Source of the DNA: QYOJ01 sp043810345
GTDB lineage: Bacteria > Bacteroidota > Bacteroidia > Bacteroidales > FEN-979
Reading direction: 5' to 3'
Assembly: GCA_043810345.1 (NCBI GenBank)
Contig: JBDROF010000089.1
Span: 1-7,797, forward strand
Length of the DNA stretch: 7,797 nt
The position numbers and the translations under genes are program-made. Below are positions 1-5,382 of the stretch, one piece after another; positions within the stretch are counted from its first letter, which is position 1, and each line of letters begins with the position of its first letter. The notes below the pieces were generated by a model. It worked only from the letters and a program-made list of their open reading frames with translations, ran no database searches and was not told the origin of the DNA.

Positions 1-163
1 TATCGGATTTGAATTCTATAATTCCGATGACGTGGTATTGAAAAGCATGATCCGATCCAACCCCGGATTGATCCTCCTCAAAAACGGAGTGGTCATCAGG
101 AAGTGGCATTACAACGACTTTCCGGACTGGCAGGAGGTGAAGGGAAAATACATCGATAACTAG
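1..163 (+). CDS. C-terminal end of a DoxX/BT_3928-family protein (partial)
   Basis: An open frame runs in from the left edge (first full codon at base 2) and gives 53 residues before TAG at 161-163. It includes the stretch SNPGLILLKNGVVIRKWHYN. This resembles the thioredoxin-like tail of the Bacteroidota DoxX membrane proteins of the BT_3928 type, as I remember them: a region after the membrane domain where a residue run of the form NPGLxLLKxGxVxxKWHxxD precedes the end. In Bacteroides this gene sits next to tpiA, which fits the tpiA gene 1.8 kb downstream. No membrane segment is visible in this fragment, so the assignment rests on the tail and on synteny. The last two sense codons and the stop codon (GAT AAC TAG) already belong to the 8-bp tandem repeat that follows, so the repeat may have replaced the original end of the gene. 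Confidence 0.6.
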   Translation, partial: IGFEFYNSDDVVLKSMIRSNPGLILLKNGVVIRKWHYNDFPDWQEVKGKYIDN

Positions 164-218
164 ATAACTGGATAACTGGATAACTGGATAACTGGATAAC
201 TGGATAACTGGATAGTTA
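155..218. repeat. 8-bp tandem repeat (GATAACTG)n
   Basis: Six perfect GATAACTG units occupy 163-210. They are flanked by a GATAACTA unit at 155-162 and a degenerate GATAGTTA unit at 211-218, giving eight units in all. The first unit lies inside the upstream reading frame and supplies its last codons and stop. Eight is not a multiple of three, so copy-number change would not keep frame, but the stop is in the first unit and the coding effect would be nil. The units do not pair with each other as hairpins. Confidence 0.95.
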
Positions 219-219
219 G

Positions 220-260
220 ATCCTATATCCTATATTCTACATCTTACATCTTATATCTTG
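220..260. repeat. 7-bp tandem repeat (ATCYTAY)n ending in a start codon
   Basis: Almost six 7-bp units follow the 8-bp array directly: ATCCTAT, ATCCTAT, ATTCTAC, ATCTTAC, ATCTTAT and a partial ATCTTG. The last three bases (TTG, 258-260) are the only plausible initiation codon of the permease gene. With the preceding array, the whole intergenic space is microsatellite sequence, and no ordinary promoter or ribosome-binding site is visible in it. Confidence 0.85.
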
Positions 261-1337
261 CTCAGATTTATCCTGAAACGGCTCCTCTACGGCCTCCTCG
301 TCCTGCTTGGGGTGGTGGTGGTTATCTTCTTCCTGTTCAATGTGCTACCTGGTGATCCCGCCAGGATGATGCTCGGGCAACGTGCTGACCTGGCTTCGGT
401 GGAGGCGATCAACAGAGACCTGGGACTTGACAGATCTCTTGCGGTTCAGTTTATCAGTTACCTGAATGATCTCTCCCCGGTTTCCATCCATAATCGGGTG
501 GACTCTTCCAACTACTGGTTTCTGGATGAGGAGAAATACGGATCTGCGGCCATGCTGCTACCTTTGGGAAAGAATTCGCTGGTCCTGAAAAAACCTTACC
601 TCAGGAAATCGTATCAGTCAAAACGGAACGTTACGGACATCCTTTCCGAAGCTTTGATCAACACCCTGATCCTGGCGATTGTTTCGATGGTTTTCGCCGT
701 TGTCATCGGGATCGCGATCGGCATCCTTTGTGCGTTGAAGAAGAATAGTATAACTGATAAAATTGCGCTGGTCTTTTCTGTCCTTGGCATGTCTGTCCCC
801 TCTTTTTTTGCAGCCATCCTCAACGCCTGGATCTTCGCTTTTGTGTTGGCCGACATTACGCATCTGAACATGGTGGGCAGCCTCTATTCGGTGGACGATC
901 TCGGAAGGGGTGAATACCTGGATCTGAAGAACCTGATTCTTCCCGCCCTGACCCTGGGTATCCGGCCCCTGGCGATCGTGGTGGAACTCACCCGGAACTC
1001 TATGCTGGAGGTGTTGTCGCAGGATTACATCCGCACCGCCCGTGCCAAAGGGTTAAGTCACTTCACCATTGTCTATAAGCATGCCCTAAAAAACGCGCTC
1101 AACCCGGTAGTGACAGCCATTTCCGGCTGGCTCGCCTCCCTGCTTGCCGGTGCCGTCTTTGTAGAGTATGTATTCGACTGGAAAGGAATTGGCGTGGTGA
1201 TCGTCAATGCCCTCGATAAATACGACTTTCCTGTCATCATGGGAGCGGTTCTGGTCATCTCCGTCATCCTGATCGTGATCAACATCCTGGTGGACATTGT
1301 GTATGGGCTGCTGGACCCGCGAGTAAGGGTGCAGTGA
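258..1337 (+). CDS. ABC transporter permease, OppB/DppB type
   Basis: This 359-aa inner-membrane protein is of the binding-protein-dependent transport permease family (BPD_transp_1), of the kind that forms half of a peptide or nickel importer channel. The N-terminus LRFILKRLLYGLLVLLGVVV is the usual OppB opening helix, followed by LFNVLPGDPA. Further membrane segments lie near residues 131-160, 165-200, 226-245, 280-305 and 325-352. The cytoplasmic EAA loop that docks the ATPase is clear at about 253-282 (YIRTARAKGLSHFTIVYKHA). A longer periplasmic insert at about 70-125 makes it larger than the usual 300-340 residues, as I recall for Bacteroidota homologues. The start is TTG at 258, chosen because it gives the family N-terminus; no ATG is available and no Shine-Dalgarno is visible. 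No partner permease, ATPase or binding protein is in the window, so the substrate is unknown. The stop TGA (1335-1337) abuts the next repeat. Confidence 0.9.
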   Translation: MLRFILKRLLYGLLVLLGVVVVIFFLFNVLPGDPARMMLGQRADLASVEAINRDLGLDRSLAVQFISYLNDLSPVSIHNRVDSSNYWFLDEEKYGSAAMLLPLGKNSLVLKKPYLRKSYQSKRNVTDILSEALINTLILAIVSMVFAVVIGIAIGILCALKKNSITDKIALVFSVLGMSVPSFFAAILNAWIFAFVLADITHLNMVGSLYSVDDLGRGEYLDLKNLILPALTLGIRPLAIVVELTRNSMLEVLSQDYIRTARAKGLSHFTIVYKHALKNALNPVVTAISGWLASLLAGAVFVEYVFDWKGIGVVIVNALDKYDFPVIMGAVLVISVILIVINILVDIVYGLLDPRVRVQ

Positions 1338-1402
1338 TTGCGCATCATTGCACATCATTGCGCATCATTGCCATCATTGCGCATCATTGCCATCATTGCA
1401 CA
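1337..1402. repeat. Left inverted-repeat array, (TGCGCATCAT / TGCCATCAT)n
   Basis: About six and a half units alternate between 10 bp (TGCGCATCAT, TGCACATCAT) and 9 bp (TGCCATCAT). The outermost 25 bp match the right array in inverted orientation. The four-helix-bundle gene ends inside this array, at TGA on the - strand (1393-1395). Confidence 0.95.
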
Positions 1403-1764
1403 TGGTTATTTTTCTGATTTCTTTTAACTGTAACTAAACTTTTGCCGATAATTTTAATCAGTTCAACTGCTTCATTCTTTAAGATGACAAGTTTTTCCTG
1501 CATATACAGGTGCGTCTCACTAATCAGATCTAACCAATAGATCGTTTCATCCAGTTCTTCTTCAACCACTTTCAGTTTGTATATAAAATCTTTAACAGAT
1601 TTAGACCTGCACGCAGCCCTATAATTAGCTCCAACAGAGGTAGCAGAGCGAATGATTTGATTGGACAATGCCTGAGATGGAGAAATCCTTGGCAATTCAT
1701 TGGCCATCATAATGACGTTTATTGCCAAAATCTTTGTTCTTTCAATAATTTGTTCCGGTTTCAT
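1393..1764 (-). CDS. Four-helix-bundle protein, S23 / 23S rRNA intervening-sequence family
   Basis: This small, mostly helical protein is 123 residues from ATG at 1764. An upstream TTG at 1797 would add 11 residues, but MKPEQIIERTKILAINVI is the usual family N-terminus. The family signature is clear: QIIRSATSVGANYRAACRSK at about 36-55, then DFIYKLKVVEEELDETIYWL at about 59-78. A last helix follows at about 88-110. This matches the TIGR02436-like four-helix-bundle proteins (PF05635), first seen in 23S rRNA intervening sequences; relatives include the Avd protein of diversity-generating retroelements. Biochemical function is unknown for the stand-alone members. No reverse transcriptase, variable repeat or rRNA is present here. 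Both sides of the gene are inverted 9-10-bp arrays, and the last codons and stop lie in the left array. The start has no Shine-Dalgarno, only an A-rich run before the ATG. Confidence 0.9.
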   Translation of the reverse strand: MKPEQIIERTKILAINVIMMANELPRISPSQALSNQIIRSATSVGANYRAACRSKSVKDFIYKLKVVEEELDETIYWLDLISETHLYMQEKLVILKNEAVELIKIIGKSLVTVKRNQKNNHVQ

Positions 1765-1843
1765 GTTTTTTTCATACTTAATCCGGAAACAAGACAAAAG
1801 GTTATACCTCTACATCAAAAAAGTTATCAACAATTTCAATTTA

Positions 1844-1934
1844 TGGCAATGATGGCAATGATGTGCAATAATGGCAATGATGGCAATGATGGCAATGATG
1901 GCAATGATGGCAATGATGTGCAATGATGCGCAAT
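1844..1934. repeat. Right inverted-repeat array, (GGCAATGAT)n
   Basis: About nine units of GGCAATGAT with occasional 10-bp variants (TGCAATGATG, TGCAATAAT) form the reverse-complement partner of the array at 1337-1402. The five units near 1873-1917 are identical, which suggests recent slippage. The outermost 25 bp (1910-1934) are a perfect inverted copy of the left end. Confidence 0.95.
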
Positions 1935-1939
1935 AACTT

Positions 1940-1947
1940 TATCTTTG
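1940..1947 (+). promoter_or_regulatory. Bacteroidota-type -7 promoter element for tpiA
   Basis: TATCTTTG matches the Bacteroidota -7 consensus TAnnTTTG exactly. No convincing -33 TTG box is seen at the expected distance upstream, because that stretch is occupied by the GGCAATGAT array. Transcription would start about 5-7 bp downstream, leaving a leader of roughly 15-20 nt before ATG at 1971. This argues that the in-frame upstream ATG at 1923 is not used. Confidence 0.6.
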
Positions 1948-1970
1948 CACAATCCGAAATCCATACCCCG

Positions 1971-2747
1971 ATGCGCACCACCCTCGTTGCCGCCAACTGG
2001 AAGATGAACAAAACCTTCCAGGAAGCTGAAGATCTAACGGCCCACATTACAGAAGCCGTGGAAAAGCTGAATTTGAATAACGTGGAAGTGGTTCTTTGTC
2101 CGCCCGCTCCCTACCTGGAGATGGTGCTGGATCTCACGGATGAGACCCATGTCGCGGTTGGCGCCCAGAATATCAATGACCATGAATACGGAGCTTATAC
2201 AGGAGAGATCTCCGCACCGATGCTTCGTTCCATGGAGGTCGAGTATTGCATCATCGGCCATTCGGAACGCCGGAAGTATTTCAACGAATCCAACGAGCTG
2301 CTGGCCAAGAAGATAGATGTTGCTTTACGATTTGGCATTGCCCCGATCTTTTGCTGCGGCGAACTGCTTCCCGAGCGGGAGGCCGGGAGCCATTTTGAGG
2401 TGGTGAAGAGGCAACTCGGGGAGTCGCTCTTTCATCTGGAGGAGAACGATTTCCGGACGGTTGTCATCGCCTACGAGCCCGTCTGGGCCATCGGTACCGG
2501 TGTGAACGCCACCCGGGAGCAGGCCCAGGAGATGCATGCCTATATCCGCCTTCTGATCATGGGTAGATATGGCGAACGGGTCGCACAGGATGCCCTTATT
2601 CTTTATGGCGGAAGCTGCAATGCCGGCAATGCCCTGGAGCTATTCTCCCAGCCCGATGTGGACGGAGGGTTGATCGGTGGCGCTTCACTGAAAGGGGAGG
2701 AGTTTGTGGAGATGGTGAAGATTGCCATTGATTGCGCAATGAATTAG
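1971..2747 (+). CDS. tpiA: Triosephosphate isomerase
   Basis: This cytoplasmic glycolytic enzyme interconverts dihydroxyacetone phosphate and glyceraldehyde 3-phosphate. It is 258 residues, close to the usual ~250. All active-site signatures are present: ANWKMN at 8-13 with the catalytic Lys11, IIGHSERR at 94-101 with the electrophilic His97, and AYEPVWAIGTG at 167-177 with the base Glu169 and the start of the flexible loop 6. Phosphate-binding residues are in LYGGSCN (211-217) and GGLIGGASL (232-240). The start at 1971 gives the family N-terminus MRTTLVAANWKM and sits correctly behind the TATCTTTG box. The frame stays open upstream to an ATG at 1923 inside the repeat, which would add 16 unrelated residues and lie before the likely transcript start. 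In Bacteroidota, tpiA commonly follows the DoxX/BT_3928 gene. Here a permease and the repeat-bordered cassette separate them. Its stop overlaps a convergent T9SS gene relic by two bases. Confidence 0.97.
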   Translation: MRTTLVAANWKMNKTFQEAEDLTAHITEAVEKLNLNNVEVVLCPPAPYLEMVLDLTDETHVAVGAQNINDHEYGAYTGEISAPMLRSMEVEYCIIGHSERRKYFNESNELLAKKIDVALRFGIAPIFCCGELLPEREAGSHFEVVKRQLGESLFHLEENDFRTVVIAYEPVWAIGTGVNATREQAQEMHAYIRLLIMGRYGERVAQDALILYGGSCNAGNALELFSQPDVDGGLIGGASLKGEEFVEMVKIAIDCAMN

Positions 2748-3150
2748 TTAATCACCACCTTCTCGCTCGCTATCGTTTCCCCCCGGTAACTCAACCTGAA
2801 CACATACATCCCCCGCTGCCACCGACTCACATCCACCATCACGGTCCGATCCGCCTGCATCACTGTACGCTCAATCACCATTCGCCCATACAGATTATAC
2901 ACCTCCAACATTGCCGATCCCCATTAGTGGTACACCGTGGTGGCCTGGAATCCTGACGGACCGGTTTGATGTAATAGGGTCGTTCATATCCTCCTGGTTG
3001 ACCTGGATCCGGATAATAACACTCTGCTGAAACCAAATAATATGTACTATCCACAAATAGATTCTTGCTGTCTTCTGCAAACATCAAGCTGTCCGGAGGA
3101 TAATTCTGCCGCCAGATCAGTTGCCCATGTTTATCAAATTTCTTTTTCAT
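2744..3150 (-). pseudogene. Decayed T9SS-secreted protein remnant with sorting domain
   Basis: Two coding pieces in different frames remain. The upstream piece starts at 3150 and reads MKKKFDKHGQLIWRQNY, then LFVDSTYYLVSAE and YERPYYIKPV. This resembles the D-x-x-G-x-L-x-W repeats of Bacteroidota secreted repeat proteins. The downstream piece reads SAMLEVYNLYGRMVIER, then TVMVDVSRWQRGMYVFRLSY and ends in SEKVVIN before TAA at 2744-2746. That is a T9SS type A sorting domain lacking the first strand with the usual PNP motif. The two lie in different frames, and the sorting-domain frame has an in-frame TAA near 2922-2924, next to a GGGG run where an indel may have occurred. There is no signal peptide. 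The end is convergent with tpiA and overlaps its stop codon. The remnant probably encodes nothing functional. Confidence 0.7.
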
Positions 3151-3156
3151 ATTCTC

Positions 3157-3222
3157 TTACCTGATGACCACAAATTTCTGACTTTGCGGATTTTATTTGT
3201 AAATTACCATACCTTTGTGGTT
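3157..3222 (-). pseudogene. Possible second sorting-domain tail under the MNT promoter
   Basis: On the - strand one frame reads NHKGMVIYK, a stop, then NPQSQKFVVIR and TAA at 3157-3159. Apart from one internal stop, this has the shape of the last 20-odd residues of a T9SS sorting domain (G-M/I-Y-x-Y-K ... K-F-V-V-I-R). It occupies the space between the relic at 2744-3150 and the start codon of the MNT gene, and overlaps that gene's promoter. The match is short and could be chance. Confidence 0.3.
3210..3217 (+). promoter_or_regulatory. Bacteroidota-type -7 promoter element for the MNT-HEPN pair
   Basis: TACCTTTG matches TAnnTTTG exactly. A TTTG at 3183-3186 could serve as a -33 box, at the long end of accepted spacing (23 bp). 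Only 5 bp separate the box from ATG at 3223, so the expected start site falls on or next to the start codon, implying a leaderless or nearly leaderless transcript. Confidence 0.55.
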
Positions 3223-3543
3223 ATGAAGAATAGAGAAAAAGTCATTCAAAAGATCAATGAATTAGCTTGGGCCAACTATCCGGAGTTGGAGATTTATCTC
3301 TATGGTTCTCAAGCAAGGGGTGAGGCGAAGCATATATCCGATTGGGATTTACTGGTTCTTCTAAAGGTCAGAAGAATTTCTTTTAAGCTTGAGACAAAGC
3401 TAATGGATGAATTCTATGACCTTGAGCTTGAAACCGGGGAGATTTTTTCACCATTAATCTATTCAGAGAGCGATTGGACCAGAAATCATGTCCATTCACC
3501 GTTATATGAGATTATTCAAAAAGACGGAATTCGCATAAAATGA
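3223..3543 (+). CDS. MNT-type nucleotidyltransferase domain protein (likely antitoxin)
   Basis: This 106-aa minimal nucleotidyltransferase belongs to the NTP_transf_2 / DNA polymerase beta superfamily. The active-site signature is intact: GSQARG at 28-33 followed by SDWDLLVLL at 39-47, giving the metal-binding Asp40 and Asp42. A third acidic residue may be in ETGEIFSPLIY (70-80). In MNT-HEPN modules the MNT partner neutralises HEPN toxins; in characterised systems it adds AMP to the toxin. The start at ATG 3223 gives the normal MNT length and follows the TACCTTTG box. The frame is open further upstream to 3121, but that part is antisense to secreted-protein relics and looks unlike MNT. The stop TGA overlaps the next start as ATGA, indicating translational coupling. 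Its codon use is A/T-rich compared with tpiA. Specific function is inferred from the family. Confidence 0.85.
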   Translation: MKNREKVIQKINELAWANYPELEIYLYGSQARGEAKHISDWDLLVLLKVRRISFKLETKLMDEFYDLELETGEIFSPLIYSESDWTRNHVHSPLYEIIQKDGIRIK

Positions 3544-3929
3544 CAGGGTCGAAACAAGATTTAATCAAATATCGTATCTCCCGTGCCTGGGATACCTTTG
3601 ATGACGCCAGGATTCTGGCTGAAAAAGGGAAATGGAATTCTGCGATTAACCGAATGTATTATGCCGCTTATTATGCTGTTACAGCTCTGCTTCTGAATTC
3701 AGATTTAAGGTCCACTACGCATAATGGCGTGAAACTGCTATTTTCTGAGAACTTTATAAAAAACAAGGCATTACCAAAGGAATTCGGGAAAATTTACTCA
3801 CAGCTTTTCACCTGGAGACAGAAAGGTGATTATGATGATTTGTTTGATTTTGACAAAGGAAAAGTGATTCCTTATTTTGAGCCTGTGAAAAAACTGATCG
3901 AAACGATAGAAGAGATCATCCGTCTATGA
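3540..3929 (+). CDS. HEPN domain protein (UPF0332-like; putative toxin partner)
   Basis: This 129-aa all-helical HEPN-domain protein is coupled to the MNT gene by an ATGA overlap. Recognisable parts are the N-terminal helix with RAWDTFDDARILAEKGKWN (15-33), the conserved SAINRMYYAAYYAVTALLL (34-52), THNGVKLLFSENFI (60-73) and the C-terminal WRQKGDYDDLFDFD (92-105). This pattern is that of the UPF0332/HEPN proteins that accompany MNT genes. Many HEPN toxins are metal-independent RNases with an R-X4-6-H motif. Here the only nearby arrangement is R57-STT-H61, an R-X3-H spacing, so catalytic activity cannot be assumed. The protein may instead be a non-catalytic or differently configured member. 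The MNT-HEPN pair may act in toxin-antitoxin or phage-defence roles, and no neighbour narrows this further. Downstream, about 40 bp of featureless sequence leads into the CTCTGTG/GTGGTGCA repeat. Confidence 0.82.
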   Translation: MTGSKQDLIKYRISRAWDTFDDARILAEKGKWNSAINRMYYAAYYAVTALLLNSDLRSTTHNGVKLLFSENFIKNKALPKEFGKIYSQLFTWRQKGDYDDLFDFDKGKVIPYFEPVKKLIETIEEIIRL

Positions 3930-3973
3930 TTACTCTTTCGAACTGACAGAATTTTACAAGATGAGGTTGCTTT

Positions 3974-4041
3974 CTCTGTGGTTCTCTGTGTAACCATGTG
4001 GTGTAGTGGTACAGTGGTGCAGTGGTGAGATGGCAACATCA
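3974..4041. repeat. Composite repeat, copy A (CTCTGTG + GTGGTGCA units)
   Basis: On the + strand, two CTCTGTG units (3974 and 3984) are followed by TAACCAT. Four 8-bp units of GTGGTGYA type follow (3998-4029, the last GTGGTGAG), then ATGGCAACATCA, which includes the - strand stop codon of the 319-aa gene. The same order recurs at 7596-7700. Read on the - strand, it is the immediate 3' flank of a T9SS gene in both places. Confidence 0.9.
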
Positions 4042-4998
4042 CTCCACCACCAATTTTTTCGCGCCGATCACCTTTTTTCCATTGTTGCCTTCGGAAAATA
4101 GTTTCACGAGATAGATACCGGGTCTTACGGTTGAGAGATCTAAAATAACCTGATCCCTGTTTTTCGGAATCGTTGAAGAAAGTCGGATACGACCGGTAAG
4201 GTCCACCAATTGCAGGTCAATGTCAGTAAAAAAGCCGTTTTCAAATCTGATGGTTAACTGACCCGAGGTTGGATTTGGGTAACAGAAAATGTCAGTTTGT
4301 TCTTGAAGAGAACTGGAAATACCCGTATACGTACTATCTAAAAAATGGAAATACTCGGTGAAGGTTACTCCATAATCCCTGCTAAATCGGATATGGAGGC
4401 ATGAATTCACGTAAGGTGGGGTTCCACAAACTTCTCGTTGCACATGGTAAAAAGAGCCCGGGGTGCTGCCTGCAGTATAAGTCTCCTCCCCTATTGATGG
4501 AGGTAGTTGGCTTTGAAATGTTACTGTCTGCCCGTAATCAAAGGTATGAAATAAGTAGATCTCCATCCAATTATACCATATAACAAAATAAATTTCTCCC
4601 GCCATGCAACCCGCAGTACTATAATAAATATCGTTAAAAAACTTTCTTTCAAATGTTACACCATAATCATAGCTCACCCCAAATGTATCCTGGTGATGCA
4701 TGGTATATTGAAAAAGTGCACCTGACACTGAGTCTCCCAAGATCATCCCACATTCTTCCCAGTAATTTGTTTTTCTTTGAAGAGATAACGACTCCCCATT
4801 ATCTACAGATCTGAATAATCCATTCCAGATAATGCCTGAGGTATCTACATACCACTGACAACTGATATAAATCTCAGCCGTATCAGCTCCCCTTGAAAGA
4901 TGACGTTTTGAATTATAATATTGCGCTTTTATTGTGCCTTCAATGAATATAGTACATAGAAACAGTATACTTATAAAAGATACAATGCTTGTTTTCAT
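4039..4998 (-). CDS. T9SS-secreted protein with Asp-box-like repeats
   Basis: This 319-aa exported protein starts at ATG 4998, giving a hydrophobic signal peptide (SFISILFLCTIFIEGTIKAQ) with likely cleavage after AQ at residue 26. The body has four Asp-box-like motifs of S-x-D-x-G-x-x-F form, near 64-72 (SVDNGESLS), 109-116 (SYDYGVTF), 152-161 (TFDYGQTVTF) and 206-213 (SRDYGVTF). These suggest a small BNR/sortilin-like beta-propeller; four blades would be few. After a linker comes a T9SS type A sorting domain from about 239: CYPNPTSGQLTIRF, VDLTGRIRLS, VRPGIYLVKL and the tail KKLVVE. The product is therefore probably carried across the outer membrane by the Por/T9SS system and anchored or released. 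No enzyme motif is seen and ligand is unknown. No clear TAnnTTTG box is visible upstream, only a hairpin. Its stop codon lies in the composite repeat shared with 7698-7700. Confidence 0.85.
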   Translation of the reverse strand: MKTSIVSFISILFLCTIFIEGTIKAQYYNSKRHLSRGADTAEIYISCQWYVDTSGIIWNGLFRSVDNGESLSLQRKTNYWEECGMILGDSVSGALFQYTMHHQDTFGVSYDYGVTFERKFFNDIYYSTAGCMAGEIYFVIWYNWMEIYLFHTFDYGQTVTFQSQLPPSIGEETYTAGSTPGSFYHVQREVCGTPPYVNSCLHIRFSRDYGVTFTEYFHFLDSTYTGISSSLQEQTDIFCYPNPTSGQLTIRFENGFFTDIDLQLVDLTGRIRLSSTIPKNRDQVILDLSTVRPGIYLVKLFSEGNNGKKVIGAKKLVVE

Positions 4999-5017
4999 TT
5001 CTTGTCAATTATCTAAT

Positions 5018-5047
5018 GACCTGAGGATAGTTTATCATCCCCAGGTC
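5018..5047 (-). terminator. Strong hairpin between secreted-protein gene and orphan sorting domain
   Basis: An 11-bp stem (5018-5028 with 5037-5047; one G-T wobble on the - strand) encloses an 8-nt loop. It lies 11 bp past the stop of the orphan sorting domain and just upstream of the 319-aa gene start. No good U-run follows on either strand, so it may be a weak terminator or an mRNA-stabilising or processing hairpin. Confidence 0.4.
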
Positions 5048-5058
5048 AAAAGTAATGT

Positions 5059-5382
5059 TTAATTTGATTTTAGTGCTTTGATTTTGCCAATCTCTTTCCC
5101 GTTTGCATAAATATTTACCAAATAAATACCATCCGGTTCACCAGACAAATCAACCGTGATGGAATATTCACCAGGTGTCGTATAGAACCTTTCATAATGT
5201 CTGACCTCCTGACCCAACAGATTTGTAACAGAGACTTTTACATTACTGGCATCAGGTAATGAGAATAAAATATCAGTGGTTGAGGAAAATGGTTTTGGGG
5301 TATTTTTATTTACAAGATTCTCTTTATCATTTATGAAAAAATCTTGCTGATTAAATACGAGGTACCTTATAGAATAATGAGT
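5059..5382 (-). pseudogene. Orphan T9SS sorting domain without a gene body
   Basis: An open frame of 107 residues ends at TAA 5059-5061 but has no start codon, signal peptide or passenger; it begins just after an in-frame TAA at 5383-5385. The content is a full sorting-type domain: TPKPFSSTTDILFSLP, DASNVKVSVTNLLGQEV, TTPGEYSITVDLSG, DGIYLVNIYANGKEIGKIKA. The NLLGQEV and N/K-P-F-x-x-T-T patterns place it in the NPF-type subgroup common in Bacteroidota and Ignavibacteria-like cargo. It overlaps the last codons of the 571-aa gene in another frame. It therefore looks like an older sorting domain stranded behind the current stop codon, either by a frameshift or by insertion of a new domain in front of it. 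Expression as a separate protein is unlikely. Confidence 0.7.

Larger units (their letters stand above)
1337..1934. mobile_element. Putative S23/four-helix-bundle cassette with terminal inverted repeats
   Basis: A ~598-bp block is bounded by a 25-bp perfect inverted repeat: 1337-1361 (starting ATTGCGCATC) is the reverse complement of 1910-1934. Both termini continue inward as arrays of 9-10-bp units of the GCATCATT / AATGATGC kind. Inside is one A/T-rich gene on the - strand, opposite to both neighbours. The left end starts at the last base of the permease stop codon, and the right end stops 5 bp before the tpiA promoter -7 box. There is no transposase, and I saw no obvious flanking target duplication. 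S23-family genes are known in intervening sequences of 23S rRNA, which also have complementary ends. That this block is mobile is inference. Confidence 0.5.

Noticed and set aside
155..260. CRISPR-like array
   Set aside because: Units are 7-8 bp, contiguous and without spacers; no cas gene is in the window.
1393..1764. Avd accessory gene of a diversity-generating retroelement
   Set aside because: No reverse transcriptase, template repeat or variable repeat is present within the window.
1657..1926. Open frame ending in Gly-Asn-Asp repeats, resembling a calcium-binding nonapeptide protein
   Set aside because: The Gly-Asn-Asp run is only the translation of the GGCAATGAT array, and the rest is antisense to the four-helix-bundle gene.
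1337..1934. 23S rRNA intervening sequence within an rRNA operon
   Set aside because: The gene family fits, but the neighbours are a permease gene and tpiA; no rRNA sequence flanks the block.
1923..1970. Upstream ATG extension of tpiA by 16 residues
   Set aside because: The ATG lies in the repeat, before the TATCTTTG promoter box, and the extension has no counterpart in the family's usual N-terminus.
1841..2047. Open frame with His-Cys-His repeats that looks metal-binding
   Set aside because: It is the opposite-strand translation of the same 9-bp array, running on antisense to tpiA.
2732..2956. His/Pro-rich small protein after tpiA
   Set aside because: It is the antisense reading of the T9SS sorting-domain remnant, which explains the sequence much better.
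3121..3222. N-terminal extension of the MNT protein by 34 residues
   Set aside because: It is antisense to cargo-gene remnants and spans the promoter; ATG 3223 gives the normal MNT length.
4401..4583. Small + strand open frame inside the 319-aa gene
   Set aside because: It is a shadow of a well-supported secreted-protein gene on the other strand, with no promoter or recognisable motif.
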